From Gemmatimonadaceae bacterium (GTDB lineage Bacteria; Gemmatimonadota; Gemmatimonadetes; Gemmatimonadales; Gemmatimonadaceae): a DNA stretch of 64,000 nucleotides. The notes under the pieces were generated by a model, which was not told the DNA's origin, made no database searches, and saw nothing but the letters and a program-made list of their open reading frames with translations. This document shows, piece after piece, positions 8,039 to 16,938 of this stretch (the stretch's first letter is position 1; the number at the start of each line of letters is the position of its first letter). Where the stretch lies: NCBI GenBank assembly GCA_019637445.1, contig JAHBVS010000001.1, positions 1,337,586 through 1,401,585 of the forward strand, written 5' to 3'. The position numbers were made by a program, and so were the translations under genes.

Positions 8039-8473
8039 CTAGCCCCGAATGATGCCGCGCTGACGCGCCACGACGGCGAAGTACACTGCGAAAGCCCCGA
8101 GCACGGTCACCACCAAGGGCATCCCCGCCGCAGCGGAGCCCAGCGTGGCCAGCGCTCCCATCCCGAAGAGCCAGTAGCCCATCTGGATGAGCACGGCGAG
8201 CAGCGAGACGGTGAGCACCGGAATTGACCACGCCTTCTGGATCACCAGGCCGACCGCCCCCGCCAAGCCGGAGACGGTGGCCACCCCATAGATGATGCGC
8301 ATCCAGAGTGGTGTAGCCGCGACCAGCGTCTGCATCTCGGATGGGAGCGCCGCGAGAGCCTCCGCCGTCATCATTTCCGAGTTGTAGAACGAGAGCACGC
8401 CGACGAGCATCCAGGCGAAGAGCATCCAGGATCCCACACGGTACCACGTGGGAGGTTTGGCGGGGGCTTCCAT
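8039..8473 (-). CDS. Four-helix membrane protein, function unknown
   Basis: The protein has 144 residues from the ATG that follows a ribosome-binding site (GGAG). Four hydrophobic segments are seen (about 14-32, 55-75, 82-103 and 115-137). The first is followed by an acidic loop (NSEMMTAEALAALPSEM). It is similar in layout to small membrane proteins of unknown function that are common in this kind of genome. An in-frame ATG 25 codons upstream has no ribosome-binding site and was not used. Confidence 0.7.
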   Translation of the reverse strand: MEAPAKPPTWYRVGSWMLFAWMLVGVLSFYNSEMMTAEALAALPSEMQTLVAATPLWMRIIYGVATVSGLAGAVGLVIQKAWSIPVLTVSLLAVLIQMGYWLFGMGALATLGSAAAGMPLVVTVLGAFAVYFAVVARQRGIIRG

Positions 8474-8572
8474 GGGAGACTCCAGTTGCTGCGAGAAGTG
8501 ACGAGTCGCGGGAGTGTGGCCTGCGAAGGCGAATCTGCTCCGGAACATCGCCGGCGGACAGTATGACGGGAG

Positions 8573-10516
8573 CTAGCCCAACTCTCCCAACAACTCCAAC
8601 AGCGCCGTCGCACTCGCCGGCCGCTCTGCCGGCGTCTTCGCCAACAACTGCATCACCAACGCCGAGAGTGCCGGCGGGACATCCGGATTCCGCTCGATCG
8701 GCGGTGTTGGCATCACCGTCAACACCTTCGCGATGAACACCGCCGGGGACGCCGTATCGAACGGCGGATGCCCGGTCAGGCATTCATAGATGACGCCACC
8801 CAAGGCATACAGATCGGCGCGCGCATCCACATCCTCGCCGACCATTTGCTCCGGTGCCATATAGCCAAGCGTCCCGACCGTCATCCCTGTCTGTGTGCGC
8901 GTGCTGCTCGCCTCGGCGAGCCGCGCGATGCCGAAGTCCATCACCTTCAGCACGCCCTCAGCATCCACCAGCGCGTTCTCGGGCTTCACGTCGCGATGGA
9001 TCACGCCCGCCCCGTGCGCGACCGCCAGCGCTTCCGTGAACTGCCGCGCCAAGGCAAGCACGCTACTCACGCCAAGCTTGCCGCGCGTCTCCAGTAGCTC
9101 GCGCACCGTCAGGCCCTCGACGTACTCCATCGTCACGAAGGCCACGCCGTCGGCCTCGCCGAGGTCGTGCGTGCGCACGACGTTGCGGTGGGAGATGCGT
9201 CGTGCGAGGCGAATCTCGGAACGAAAGCGCTCGGCGACCACCGGATCGTCGGCCATCAGGTGGTCCGCGATCGCCTTGAGCGCGATGACCTCGTCGAGCT
9301 CGCGGTCGCGCACCTGGTACACGACGCCCATCCCGCCGTGTCCGATCATCCGGAGGATCTCGTAGCGCCCGGCGAGTGTCGTGCCGGGCGCATACTGCGC
9401 GCCCATCTCGGGTTCGGGCGCCGGCGCGCGATGCTCATGCGTGGCAATCGACACGTCGGTGCGCAGCTCACGCAGCTGCTCACGCAACCGTGCTTCCCGC
9501 GCGCGGATTCCGGCCGCCATCGTGTCGAAGACGCGGGCCAGCCGTCCGAGCTCGTCATCACGCGCGACGATCGACGCCAGCGCACCCGGCACATATGTGC
9601 CCGCCTCCACCGCGCTGGCCGCGTCGATCACCCGCGTCACCTGCCGCAGGTAGTCGGCCTCGCGATCGTGCCAACGCTTCTTTTCCAGTGACACGCCGAT
9701 GCGCGCGCGGAGCAGGACGGGGTCGAAGGGCTTGGCAAGGTAATCCTCGGCGCCGTGTTCGATGCAGCGCACGACGCTGGCCATGTCGTCGAGCGCCGAA
9801 ATCATGATTACGGGAATGGATCGCGTGGCGGGATCGGCCTTGATGCGCTCAAGCACTCCGAATCCATCGAGGCCCGGCATCAACACGTCGAGGAGCACCA
9901 GGTCGAATCCACCATCCGCGATGGCCGCGAGGGCTTCCTCACCCGAGCCGACGCTGGCCACCGCGTATCCCTCGCGCGACAGCCGGCGCGAGAGCACGCT
10001 GCGGTTCTCCTCGACGTCGTCGACGACAAGGATCCGACCGGACGCCGAGGGCCCGCTCGCCATCACCTGGGCGGACACTCCCTCCAGTGGCGTCGCGGTG
10101 GCCGCGCGGCTCGTGTGCTCACCGGTTGCCGTGAGCGCCGCCGCGTCCGGCCAGTCGGTGAGCCGGCCCGCCGCGGTCGCGATGCGATCCAGGTCCGCGC
10201 AGTAGGCCGCGTCGCCCGCGCGCAGCTGCCGTAGCTGATCGATCGCCGCCAGAATATCGGATTGCGGCGCACGCAATCCGTGCAGCAGCGCGCGCAGGTC
10301 CTCCTGCACCGCAACGCCCGTCGGCGGCAACGCGGTGTTGATCCGCACCAGCGCATCGCGGCCCACGGCGACGATGGTGTCCAGGCGTGCGGCCTCGTCG
10401 GAGCCATCCGCCGCGTCCTCGCGCAGCATCTCCGTGTAGCCGAGGATGTGGTTGACGGGTGTGCGAAGCTCGTGCCGCAACGTCGCGGCCGTCTCCTTGG
10501 CCAGCGGTGCGCTCAT
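8573..10516 (-). CDS. Fusion of two His-phosphotransfer hairpins, receiver, HAMP and Hanks Ser/Thr kinase
   Basis: The protein has 647 residues, and no membrane segment is visible. Residues 8-60 form a HisKA/DHp hairpin with the H-box LRHELRTP (His15). Residues 74-120 look like a second, more divergent DHp with LLHGLRAP (His79). No HATPase domain follows. Residues 161-275 are a receiver (ILVVDD, Asp210 in LLDVLMPG, Lys262). Residues 290-345 read like a HAMP domain (DELGRLARVFDTMA). Residues 385-645 are a Hanks kinase with P-loop GHGGMGVVY, Lys414, HRDVKPEN, DFG and APEQ, all catalytic residues present. It overlaps the lone receiver gene by four bases (ATGA). I infer that phosphate from the hybrid kinase reaches this receiver and sets kinase activity. 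Confidence 0.88.
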   Translation of the reverse strand: MSAPLAKETAATLRHELRTPVNHILGYTEMLREDAADGSDEAARLDTIVAVGRDALVRINTALPPTGVAVQEDLRALLHGLRAPQSDILAAIDQLRQLRAGDAAYCADLDRIATAAGRLTDWPDAAALTATGEHTSRAATATPLEGVSAQVMASGPSASGRILVVDDVEENRSVLSRRLSREGYAVASVGSGEEALAAIADGGFDLVLLDVLMPGLDGFGVLERIKADPATRSIPVIMISALDDMASVVRCIEHGAEDYLAKPFDPVLLRARIGVSLEKKRWHDREADYLRQVTRVIDAASAVEAGTYVPGALASIVARDDELGRLARVFDTMAAGIRAREARLREQLRELRTDVSIATHEHRAPAPEPEMGAQYAPGTTLAGRYEILRMIGHGGMGVVYQVRDRELDEVIALKAIADHLMADDPVVAERFRSEIRLARRISHRNVVRTHDLGEADGVAFVTMEYVEGLTVRELLETRGKLGVSSVLALARQFTEALAVAHGAGVIHRDVKPENALVDAEGVLKVMDFGIARLAEASSTRTQTGMTVGTLGYMAPEQMVGEDVDARADLYALGGVIYECLTGHPPFDTASPAVFIAKVLTVMPTPPIERNPDVPPALSALVMQLLAKTPAERPASATALLELLGELG

Positions 10517-10884
10517 TCCTTGGCGGGCAACAATGCGCCGATCTTGCCGAGCAGGCGCTCCAGGTCCACCGGCTTGGTGTCGTAGTCGTTGCAGCCCGCC
10601 TCCAGCGCCTTGTCGCGATCGCCGCTCATTGCGTGCGCCGTGAGCGCGATGATCGGGACCTTGCCCCGATCATCGCTGGCCCGGATCTGCCGGGTGGCTT
10701 CCCAGCCGTCCACCTCGGGAAGGCTCATGTCCATCAGGATGAGGTCCCATCCGCCCTCGAGCGCCCGCATCACGCCCTCGGCGCCGTCCACCGCGATCTC
10801 GACCTCGAAACCGCGGCGCGCCAGGCGGCGCGAGAGCATATCGCGGTTCATCTCGTTGTCCTCGACCAGCAGGATGCGCGGCAT
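10513..10884 (-). CDS. Single-domain response regulator
   Basis: The protein has 123 residues and is a receiver domain only, with no output domain. The acidic pair is in LLVEDNE, the phosphoacceptor Asp is in LILMDMSLPEVDG, the conserved Thr is in ALTAHAM, and the Lys is in DTKPVD. It has the CheY/Spo0F/DivK pattern and most likely shuttles phosphate. It sits between the hybrid kinase (10 bases upstream) and the DHp-receiver-kinase fusion (four-base overlap), so the three proteins are made together and probably act in one relay. Confidence 0.92.
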   Translation of the reverse strand: MPRILLVEDNEMNRDMLSRRLARRGFEVEIAVDGAEGVMRALEGGWDLILMDMSLPEVDGWEATRQIRASDDRGKVPIIALTAHAMSGDRDKALEAGCNDYDTKPVDLERLLGKIGALLPAKE

Positions 10885-10894
10885 AGGCGTGGGT

Positions 10895-13800
10895 TCAGGG
10901 CTCTGGGTGGGCGGCGGGGCGACGACGCATCAGCACACGGATGTCGCGCGCGAGGTCGAGCGGGGAGTGGCTGCCCTTGGTGAGCACGTCGTTCACGTGC
11001 CCGTTGAGGCGCGCGCGCTCCTCGTGCGAGAGGTCCTTCGCGGTGACGACGACGACCGGGATCTCGCGCCAGGCCTCGACCGCACGCATCGCCGCCACGA
11101 ATTCGGCGCCGTCCATGACAGGCATCATCAGGTCGAGCAGGATCAACGCCGGCACCTGCTCGCCGAGGCGCTCGAGCGCGACGCGGCCGTTCTCCGCCTC
11201 GATGACCGTCCAGCCCTCCCGCTCAAGCCCGCTGCGCATCGTGGCGCGCACATCCGCGTCGTCCTCGACGACCAGCACGGTGTTGCCTGCGGTGCGTCCG
11301 CGCTGCTGCCGAAGGATGCGCCGCATCTGCGCCCGGTCGATGGGCTTGGTGACATACTCGGTGGCGCCAAGTGCGAGCGCCATCTGCTGTTCGTGCAGAA
11401 CCGACAGCATGATGACCGGCACGTCGGCCAGCTCGGTGTCGGCCCGGATGCGCTTGAGCACCTCCCAGCCGTCCATGCCAGGCATCAGGATGTCGAGCGT
11501 GATGGCATCGGGAGGTTCGCGCCGTGCCACCTCGAGGCCGCTGGCGCCGTCGGTCGCCTCGACCACGCGGAAGCCGTCGGCCGCGAGCACGCTGCGCAAC
11601 AGGCGGCGCGCATCGGCATCGTCGTCGATCACGAGCACCGTGCCCGCACTGCCATCGCCCTGCACCTCGGCCCGTTGGCTGGCGGCGGCTGGCGCCTGCG
11701 CGCGCCGCGACGGATCCACGCGCATCGGCAGGCGCATCGTGAAGGTCGAGCCCTCACCGGGCGTGCTCTCCACGGTGATGGTGCCACCCATCATCTCGCC
11801 GAAGCGGCGGGTGAGCGCGAGCCCGAGTCCCGTGCCGCCATAGCGACGCGACGTGGACGACTCAGCCTGGCTGAACGACTCGAAGAGCTTGCCGAGTTGA
11901 TCGGGCGTCATGCCGATCCCCGAGTCGCGGACACGCACGAGCAAGGCGTCGCCGATCGGCGTCGCCTCGCGATGTAGCTCAAGGCCGATGGTGCCGTCCT
12001 CGGTGAACTTGCAGGCGTTGCTCAGCAGGTTGAGCATCATCTGCCGCACCTTCACGAGGTCGGCGTGCATCGTGCCGATATCCGCGTCGGCGGTGATCTC
12101 CAAGGTGTTGCGGTTCTTGCGCACCATCGGCTCAATCGTCGTGCGCACCTCGGCGAGCATCTCCGTGACGTCGAAGCTCTCCAGCACGAGGTCCATCTTG
12201 CCGGCCTCGATCTTCGAGAGGTCGAGCACGTCGTTGATGAGCGCGAGCAGGTGTTTGCCCGCGGTGTGGATCTTGGTGAGGTCGGCGACGAAGGACTCGA
12301 GCCCCGCGTCCTCGGCCTCCTCCTGCAACATCTCGCTGTAGCCGATGATGGCGTTGAGCGGCGTGCGCAGCTCGTGACTCATGTTGGCGAGGAACTGGCT
12401 CTTCGCGCGGTTCGCCCCTTCGGCGTCGCGCCGCGCCTCGCTGAGCTCGCTGACGTCGTGGTACATCCCCATCAGCGCCACGCGGGAGTCGTCGGCAATC
12501 ACGGGCACGCCGAGGATCTCGACCTCGACCGTGCTGCCGTCCTTGCGCAGGCGGCGGCCGATGCCCTTCACCGGGCGGTCCACGGCATCGCGACTGTACT
12601 GCGCGGCCTCGCCCAGCGTGTTCGGGTCCGTGATCAGCTCGTCGAGGTTGCGTCCGCGCGCCTCGGCCTCGGCGTAGCCGAACATCTGCTCGAACGCCGG
12701 ATTGCAGGAGGCGACGTTGTAGTCCGTGTCGAGCTGGACGATCGCCACGGGGCTGTTGTTGAGCAGGCTGCGGAAGAACTCACGCTGCCGCGCGGCTTCT
12801 TCGTAGAGTCGCGCGCCCTCGATGGCAATGGCCGCCTGCGGCGTGAACAGGTTGAGCAGCCGCACCGCATCGTCGGTGAACTCACGCGTGGACTTGGCGT
12901 CCACCATCGCGATGGCGCCCACCAGCCGACGGTCGATGAGCAACGGCGCGGCGACGACGGATTTCACCGGCACCGCGCTGTACTTCTCCGACTTGCCGAT
13001 CCAGGCGTGGTAGTCGGGGACGATGAGCGGCTGCTGCGACTCGGCCACAAGTCCCAGCGCGCCTTCTCCAAGCTTCAGCCGAATGCCCGAGGTGTCGGTG
13101 CCAATCTGGTGGCTGGCGGCGACGACGAGCTCTTCGCGTGCCGCGTCGTAGATCGCGAGTTCGCCGCCCGTGACGCCGAGCAGCGCGACGGCGCGCTCGA
13201 GCGTGGCCTGCAGCGTGCGCGGCAGTTCGCGTTGGGTGAGCAGGTCGGACATTGACGCGAGCACGGCCTCGTGCTCGTCGGCGCGCTGCTTCTGCGCCAC
13301 GATGAGCCGCGCGCGGGCGATGGCGATGCTGGCCTGGTTGGCGGCCGCCTGGAGGATCTCGAAATCGCTCTCGTCGAAGGCGTCAGGCTTGGTGCTCTCC
13401 ACGGCGAGCACGCCAATGACGCGCCCGTCGATGATGAGCGGCACGTCCACCTCGGAGCCGCTGTTCAGCGTGGGTTCGTACTTGGACTCACCCAACACGT
13501 TCGGCGTGTAGTGCAGGCGTGCCTCGAGCAACGCGCGCTCCGTGATCCCGTGGCCCTTCTCGAGGCGGAAGCCCGGTTGCGCGGCGGTCCAGCCGACGCT
13601 GGCCACCATCACGCGGTCGCCGGTGGCCTCGTCAATGAGGAAGACACCGAGGAAGGCGTAGCCGAGGGCGTCGTCGCGCAGGCCGTTGACGACGGACTCG
13701 CAGATTTCCTGCTCGGAGCTCGCGGCGGCGATGGCGGAGCTCAGGCGCAGCAGCGCCGACTGGCGTAGCGCCATCGCGGCGTCGCGAGCGAGGGGACGGC

Positions 13801-13969
13801 GGTCGCGCGGGGCGGCGGCGGCGCGGGACTTGGCGGCTGACGCCGACTTCTCCTTGGCCGGCTTGCGCGCCGCCTTGGCCGGGCTGCGCTTGGCCGCGAC
13901 CACCTTGCTCGGCTGCTTCTTTCGCTTCGCGGGCTTCTGCTTCGTGCCTTTGCGCTTGCCTGTGGCCAC
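10895..13969 (-). CDS. Cytosolic hybrid histidine kinase: Lys-rich tail-GAF-GAF-PAS-HisKA-HATPase-REC-REC
   Basis: The protein has about 1024 residues. The first 65 are a Lys/Arg/Ala/Pro-rich tail. Two GAF domains (about 75-225 and 240-390) and a PAS domain (about 400-510) follow. HisKA contains His532 in [11 protein letters not shown], and the HATPase has N, G1 (DSGIGM) and G2 (GGTGLGLAL) boxes. Two receivers end the protein (Asp826 in [10 protein letters not shown], Asp946 in [10 protein letters not shown]). No transmembrane segment is seen, so it senses a cytosolic signal through GAF or PAS. The GTG used here follows AGGGG by four bases. A TTG nine codons upstream is possible but overlaps a TATGAT box. 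It starts a three-gene operon. Confidence 0.92.
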   Translation of the reverse strand: MATGKRKGTKQKPAKRKKQPSKVVAAKRSPAKAARKPAKEKSASAAKSRAAAAPRDRRPLARDAAMALRQSALLRLSSAIAAASSEQEICESVVNGLRDDALGYAFLGVFLIDEATGDRVMVASVGWTAAQPGFRLEKGHGITERALLEARLHYTPNVLGESKYEPTLNSGSEVDVPLIIDGRVIGVLAVESTKPDAFDESDFEILQAAANQASIAIARARLIVAQKQRADEHEAVLASMSDLLTQRELPRTLQATLERAVALLGVTGGELAIYDAAREELVVAASHQIGTDTSGIRLKLGEGALGLVAESQQPLIVPDYHAWIGKSEKYSAVPVKSVVAAPLLIDRRLVGAIAMVDAKSTREFTDDAVRLLNLFTPQAAIAIEGARLYEEAARQREFFRSLLNNSPVAIVQLDTDYNVASCNPAFEQMFGYAEAEARGRNLDELITDPNTLGEAAQYSRDAVDRPVKGIGRRLRKDGSTVEVEILGVPVIADDSRVALMGMYHDVSELSEARRDAEGANRAKSQFLANMSHELRTPLNAIIGYSEMLQEEAEDAGLESFVADLTKIHTAGKHLLALINDVLDLSKIEAGKMDLVLESFDVTEMLAEVRTTIEPMVRKNRNTLEITADADIGTMHADLVKVRQMMLNLLSNACKFTEDGTIGLELHREATPIGDALLVRVRDSGIGMTPDQLGKLFESFSQAESSTSRRYGGTGLGLALTRRFGEMMGGTITVESTPGEGSTFTMRLPMRVDPSRRAQAPAAASQRAEVQGDGSAGTVLVIDDDADARRLLRSVLAADGFRVVEATDGASGLEVARREPPDAITLDILMPGMDGWEVLKRIRADTELADVPVIMLSVLHEQQMALALGATEYVTKPIDRAQMRRILRQQRGRTAGNTVLVVEDDADVRATMRSGLEREGWTVIEAENGRVALERLGEQVPALILLDLMMPVMDGAEFVAAMRAVEAWREIPVVVVTAKDLSHEERARLNGHVNDVLTKGSHSPLDLARDIRVLMRRRPAAHPEP

Positions 13970-13987
13970 GCGACCCCTGGGGCTCGA

Positions 13988-14007
13988 GTGCCGCAATCAT
14001 ACGGCAC
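13988..14007 (-). promoter_or_regulatory. Possible promoter core of the hybrid-kinase operon
   Basis: TATGAT (13996-14001, minus strand) is a good -10 box about 20-25 bases before the expected transcription start region of the kinase gene. It is framed by the inverted repeat GTGCCG/CGGCAC with an eight-base centre, which could be a small operator. No clear -35 box is seen. Confidence 0.4.
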
Positions 14008-14037
14008 CCGTGGGGGTGGCGATAGACGTGAAAACGC

Positions 14038-15258
14038 CTACCGCCCGCCACCCCAGCGCAGCGTCACGGTGCGCGAATCCCGCGCCCGCACGACGCGCAA
14101 CGTCGCGGTCTGGTCCTCGTCCAAACCGAGGAGCCGCACGACGACCAGCGGTGAAGTTGCCGCGGTGCCGTTCACCGAAGTGACGACGTCGCCGACCTTG
14201 AGCCCTGCCGCGGCCGCCGGCGAGCCGGGTGCGACCTCGTTCACCAACACGCCTTCGGTACCGGCGCGCAGGCCCAGCACACCGCGCCAATCGTCATCGA
14301 GTGCGCGAAGCTGTACGCCGGCGAAGTACGCCACCGCGCTGGTGCCGCCGCTGGTGGTGCCGTAGGCGAATACCATCGGGGCCGGCGGCGCGGGTTCCGC
14401 TGCGGGCGGCGTCGGCGGCGTCCGCACCGCGCCGGCACGCGGCGCGGGGGCTGTCGCCGGCGACGGCGGCACGGGAGGCGTCCGCGCTTCGGGCGTGACG
14501 ACCCAGAGCACGCGCTCGCCGTTCGCGTCGACCGAGTCGCGCACCCACGCGCGGGCGACGCCGCCCATCCGCAGCGGCTGAATGGCCCGTTCGAACTTCG
14601 GGCAGCCCGGGTCCCAACGACGCGGACGCGCGGCCACCGTGACGTTCAGGTCGCGTTGCGTCCCGTCACGGTTGACGCGCACGACGATGTTGCGCCCGGG
14701 CTCGAGAACGCCGGAGAGATCAGGCCACGGCTCGCGCATCACGAGGCCGGCAATCGAGAGCAGACGATCGCCGGACTGCAGCCCCGCCGCCTGCGCGGGC
14801 GATCCAGGCTCGACGCTCGTGATCACGGAGCGCGACGTCGCGTTGCCGAGGACGTCGACGCTCACCTCGGAACTGATGTTGACGCCGACATAGCCCATCG
14901 GCGCGTCAGCCTTCTGCTCCAGGCAGCGCGACTCGATGACGCTCATCACGGTGAACGCCTCGCGGGAAATCCGCGCCAACTCCTCCTCCAGCAACCGCCG
15001 CTCCGCGATGCGTTCGAACGGTGTTCCGGACAACGTCTTCAGGATATTGGCCTCTCGCGAGCGCAGCTCGTTCACGACGCGCATCACCTCGGTCTCGTTG
15101 CCCGTGGTGATAGCGCGCAAGACCAGCGTGTCGGTCGTCACGCGCGTCCGCTCGCGCGTGGGCTGCTGCTGCGCGTGCGCCGCTGCCGGCCCCGGCACAG
15201 CCGCGAGAAAGCCCACGGCGGCGGCGAGGAGTCCGACGAGTCGGGTCGTGTGGCGCAT
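14038..15258 (-). CDS. Secreted protein with two PDZ domains, no protease domain
   Basis: The protein has 406 residues with a signal peptide ending at AAAHA. After a helical region (about 40-110) come a first PDZ domain (about 120-210; YVGVNISSEV, VEPGSPAQAAGLQSGDRLLSI), a Pro/Ala-rich linker (about 265-300), and a second PDZ (about 315-400; VAPGSPAAAAGLKVGDVVTSVNG). No Ser/His/Asp protease domain is present, so it is not DegP-like; it may bind exposed C-termini of envelope proteins. Its ATG overlaps the stop of the anti-sigma gene by one base (TGATG), so the three genes form a coupled operon. I infer a role in sensing envelope stress for the sigma factor. Confidence 0.85.
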   Translation of the reverse strand: MRHTTRLVGLLAAAVGFLAAVPGPAAAHAQQQPTRERTRVTTDTLVLRAITTGNETEVMRVVNELRSREANILKTLSGTPFERIAERRLLEEELARISREAFTVMSVIESRCLEQKADAPMGYVGVNISSEVSVDVLGNATSRSVITSVEPGSPAQAAGLQSGDRLLSIAGLVMREPWPDLSGVLEPGRNIVVRVNRDGTQRDLNVTVAARPRRWDPGCPKFERAIQPLRMGGVARAWVRDSVDANGERVLWVVTPEARTPPVPPSPATAPAPRAGAVRTPPTPPAAEPAPPAPMVFAYGTTSGGTSAVAYFAGVQLRALDDDWRGVLGLRAGTEGVLVNEVAPGSPAAAAGLKVGDVVTSVNGTAATSPLVVVRLLGLDEDQTATLRVVRARDSRTVTLRWGGGR

Positions 15259-16010
15259 CAGTAGCGCTCCAGTCGGCTCGACGCCGGCAGCGTGGCACCG
15301 ATCTCACGGATTGTCGCCTCGCGCGCACCGAGTGTGGTCAGGTAGTACTGGTTGAGCATGGGGTCCTGCGGGGCGCGATACAGCGCAGCCCGCGTCGTGG
15401 CGGCGATCTCGTCGAGCGCGGCAAGCCGCGCCCGGTAGGAATCCTGGTTCATGCCCACGAAGCGAGACGCCGTGTCCCGTGACGCGAGGAAGGCCGCCGC
15501 GGACTGGTACTGGGTCTGCGCGGCGGTCATCGCACGCAGCGCATCGTCAGGCGTGTCATAGATGGCATGCGGTACCGCAGCGACCGTGCTGCTGCCCGCA
15601 TCGGCCCCTCCGAACGGCATATCGCCAGCCGTCAGGCGACCGAGCGCTGCACCACCAAGCACCAGCGCCAAGCCAGCGGCGGCGCGCAACGCCCAGACCT
15701 GCAGGCGCGGCTTGCGGTCAGAAGAGGGAAACGGCAACACGGCCGCGCCACCCTGTGGTGTGGCTGGCGCGCCAAGGCGCGCCGCGTCGACGATGATCCC
15801 CTCGGCGCGCAACTGCGGCGCGAGATGCGACCACGCCGAGAGCGGTTCCGAGGGAAGGGGGGCCATGGCCGACAGCCGGGCGAGTCGCCTATAGGCGGCG
15901 ACCTCAGCGCGGCAATCCCAGCAGCCGGCGAGGTGCGTGGCCTCGTCCGCAGTCGGGGTCTCGTCGACAATGGCCGCGAGACGATCGGTGGAGAGATGGG
16001 TCTGGTTCAT
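15258..16010 (-). CDS. Membrane anti-sigma factor with zinc-finger-like N-terminus
   Basis: The protein has 250 residues. The N-terminal part has HLAGCWDCRAEVAAY, the H-x3-C-x2-C of a ZAS/zf-HC2 anti-sigma domain. One membrane segment (about residues 110-128, LRAAAGLALVLGGAALGRL) is followed by a periplasmic part with no known domain. It begins four bases after the sigma-factor stop and ends overlapping the PDZ gene. Such proteins hold their cognate ECF sigma factor at the membrane until a signal releases it. Confidence 0.88.
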   Translation of the reverse strand: MNQTHLSTDRLAAIVDETPTADEATHLAGCWDCRAEVAAYRRLARLSAMAPLPSEPLSAWSHLAPQLRAEGIIVDAARLGAPATPQGGAAVLPFPSSDRKPRLQVWALRAAAGLALVLGGAALGRLTAGDMPFGGADAGSSTVAAVPHAIYDTPDDALRAMTAAQTQYQSAAAFLASRDTASRFVGMNQDSYRARLAALDEIAATTRAALYRAPQDPMLNQYYLTTLGAREATIREIGATLPASSRLERY

Positions 16011-16014
16011 AGTG

Positions 16015-16578
16015 CTATGCCTGTGCCTGATCTTGCGCCGGCGAGGAGACATCCACGAGGTGCGCGAGCAGCCGGCGAAGCTTCGCGCGTGCCTTGAACA
16101 ACTGGGACTTCGAACCGCCGGAGGTGATGCCCAACTCCTGGGCGATCTCCTCGTGCGTATAGCCTTCGATATCGTGGAGCACGAATACCGACCGTGCCCC
16201 GGGTGAAAGTTGCTGCACGGCCTCGTCGATGGACTGGGCGAGGAAGCTGCGGTCCATATCCTCGTCCACCGAGACCGTATCGTCCTCCATCGCGACTTCC
16301 AGCTTGGCGATTCGCCGCACCGAGCGCAGGGCATTCAGCGTGCGGTTCACCGCAATGCGATGCGCCCAGGTGGAGAACTGCGAGTCGCCACGCCAAGTGG
16401 GCAGCGCCCGGAAGATCTGGATCCAGACCTCCTGGGCGATGTCCGCCGCCTGGTCGGGGTCCCCGACCAGCCGTCGAACCACGGCATCCACCCGCGGCGC
16501 ATGCTCCACCCAGAGGGAGCGCAACGCCGCTTCGTCGCCGTTGATCGCTCGGCGTATGGTGAGGGGGTCAGTGGCCAT
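16015..16578 (-). CDS. ECF sigma factor (RpoE-like)
   Basis: The protein has 187 residues with region 2 (HAPRVDAVVRRLVGDPDQAADIAQEVWIQ is the 2.1-2.2 region, followed by STWAHRIAVNRTLNALR) and region 4 (LSPGARSVFVLHDIEGYTHEEIAQELGI and the helix-turn-helix SGGSKSQLFKARAKLR). The length is normal for the group. The anti-sigma gene follows immediately. Region 2-4 spacing is short, without extra domains. A possible ECF-type promoter lies upstream, which would fit autoregulation. Confidence 0.93.
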   Translation of the reverse strand: MATDPLTIRRAINGDEAALRSLWVEHAPRVDAVVRRLVGDPDQAADIAQEVWIQIFRALPTWRGDSQFSTWAHRIAVNRTLNALRSVRRIAKLEVAMEDDTVSVDEDMDRSFLAQSIDEAVQQLSPGARSVFVLHDIEGYTHEEIAQELGITSGGSKSQLFKARAKLRRLLAHLVDVSSPAQDQAQA

Positions 16579-16598
16579 GGCTGCTGTACGCTGAATCT

Positions 16599-16626
16599 GT
16601 CACGGAAGTATCCCCGGAGGGTTGCC
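16599..16626 (-). promoter_or_regulatory. Possible ECF-type autoregulatory promoter
   Basis: On the minus strand GGCAACC is followed, after a spacer of about 16 bases from its AAC, by CGTGAC. AAC in the -35 and CGT in the -10 box are typical of ECF sigma promoters. The box ends 20 bases before the sigma-factor start. The call rests on two short matches and is tentative. Confidence 0.35.
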
Positions 16627-16712
16627 TGCCGACCCTACGGGTATAGACTGCTTGAGGTGACGGAATGGCCCGTGTCTGGGTCTTGAGGGATGCGGGATGG
16701 CGCGCGGCGGTC

Positions 16713-16790
16713 GGGGCACCCCACGCCCCACGGGACCGTACTTCACGCGCTTCGCGCTTGAAGGCGGTCCCTTAGGGCGCGGGGAGCCCC
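16713..16790. repeat. 78-base near-perfect palindrome
   Basis: Two 26-base outer arms (16713-16738 and 16765-16790) pair at 22 of 26 positions, and an inner 10-base stem with one mismatch (16741-16750 with 16754-16763) closes on the three-base loop TTC. As RNA or cruciform DNA it would be one long hairpin. There is no T-tract, so it is not a standard terminator. It could be a REP/MITE-like element. Confidence 0.75.
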
Positions 16791-16938
16791 TCCCGCATCC
16801 GTTTTTTCCCGCATCCGCCCCCGCATCCGGTCCCGCACCCCGCATCATCCCGCATCCCGTTCCCGCTGCCCTCTGCGTAGTTCCAACCCGCATCGCCGTT
16901 CGCATCCAGACCCAGCATCCCGCAGCCCGTATCCCGCA
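16791..16938. repeat. Degenerate CCCGCATCC repeats
   Basis: The unit CCCGCATCC, or close variants (CCCGCACC, CCCGCATCAT, CCCGCATCCCG, GTATCCCGCAG), occurs about ten times in 148 bases, interrupted once by TTTTTT. Spacing is irregular. The inverse complement GGATGCGGGATGG occurs once on the other side of the palindrome (16688-16700). Confidence 0.6.

Larger units (their letters stand above)
16579..16938. other. 360-base non-coding region between divergent genes
   Basis: No credible gene is seen here. The left part would hold the promoter of the sigma operon. The middle holds a 78-base near-palindrome. The right part is a run of degenerate copies of a CCCGCATCC-like unit leading up to the start of the beta-lactamase-fold gene. 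Confidence 0.7.

Noticed and set aside
10589-13255. Two long plus-strand open frames over the hybrid kinase
   Set aside because: No motifs, and the minus-strand frame carries complete kinase and receiver domains.
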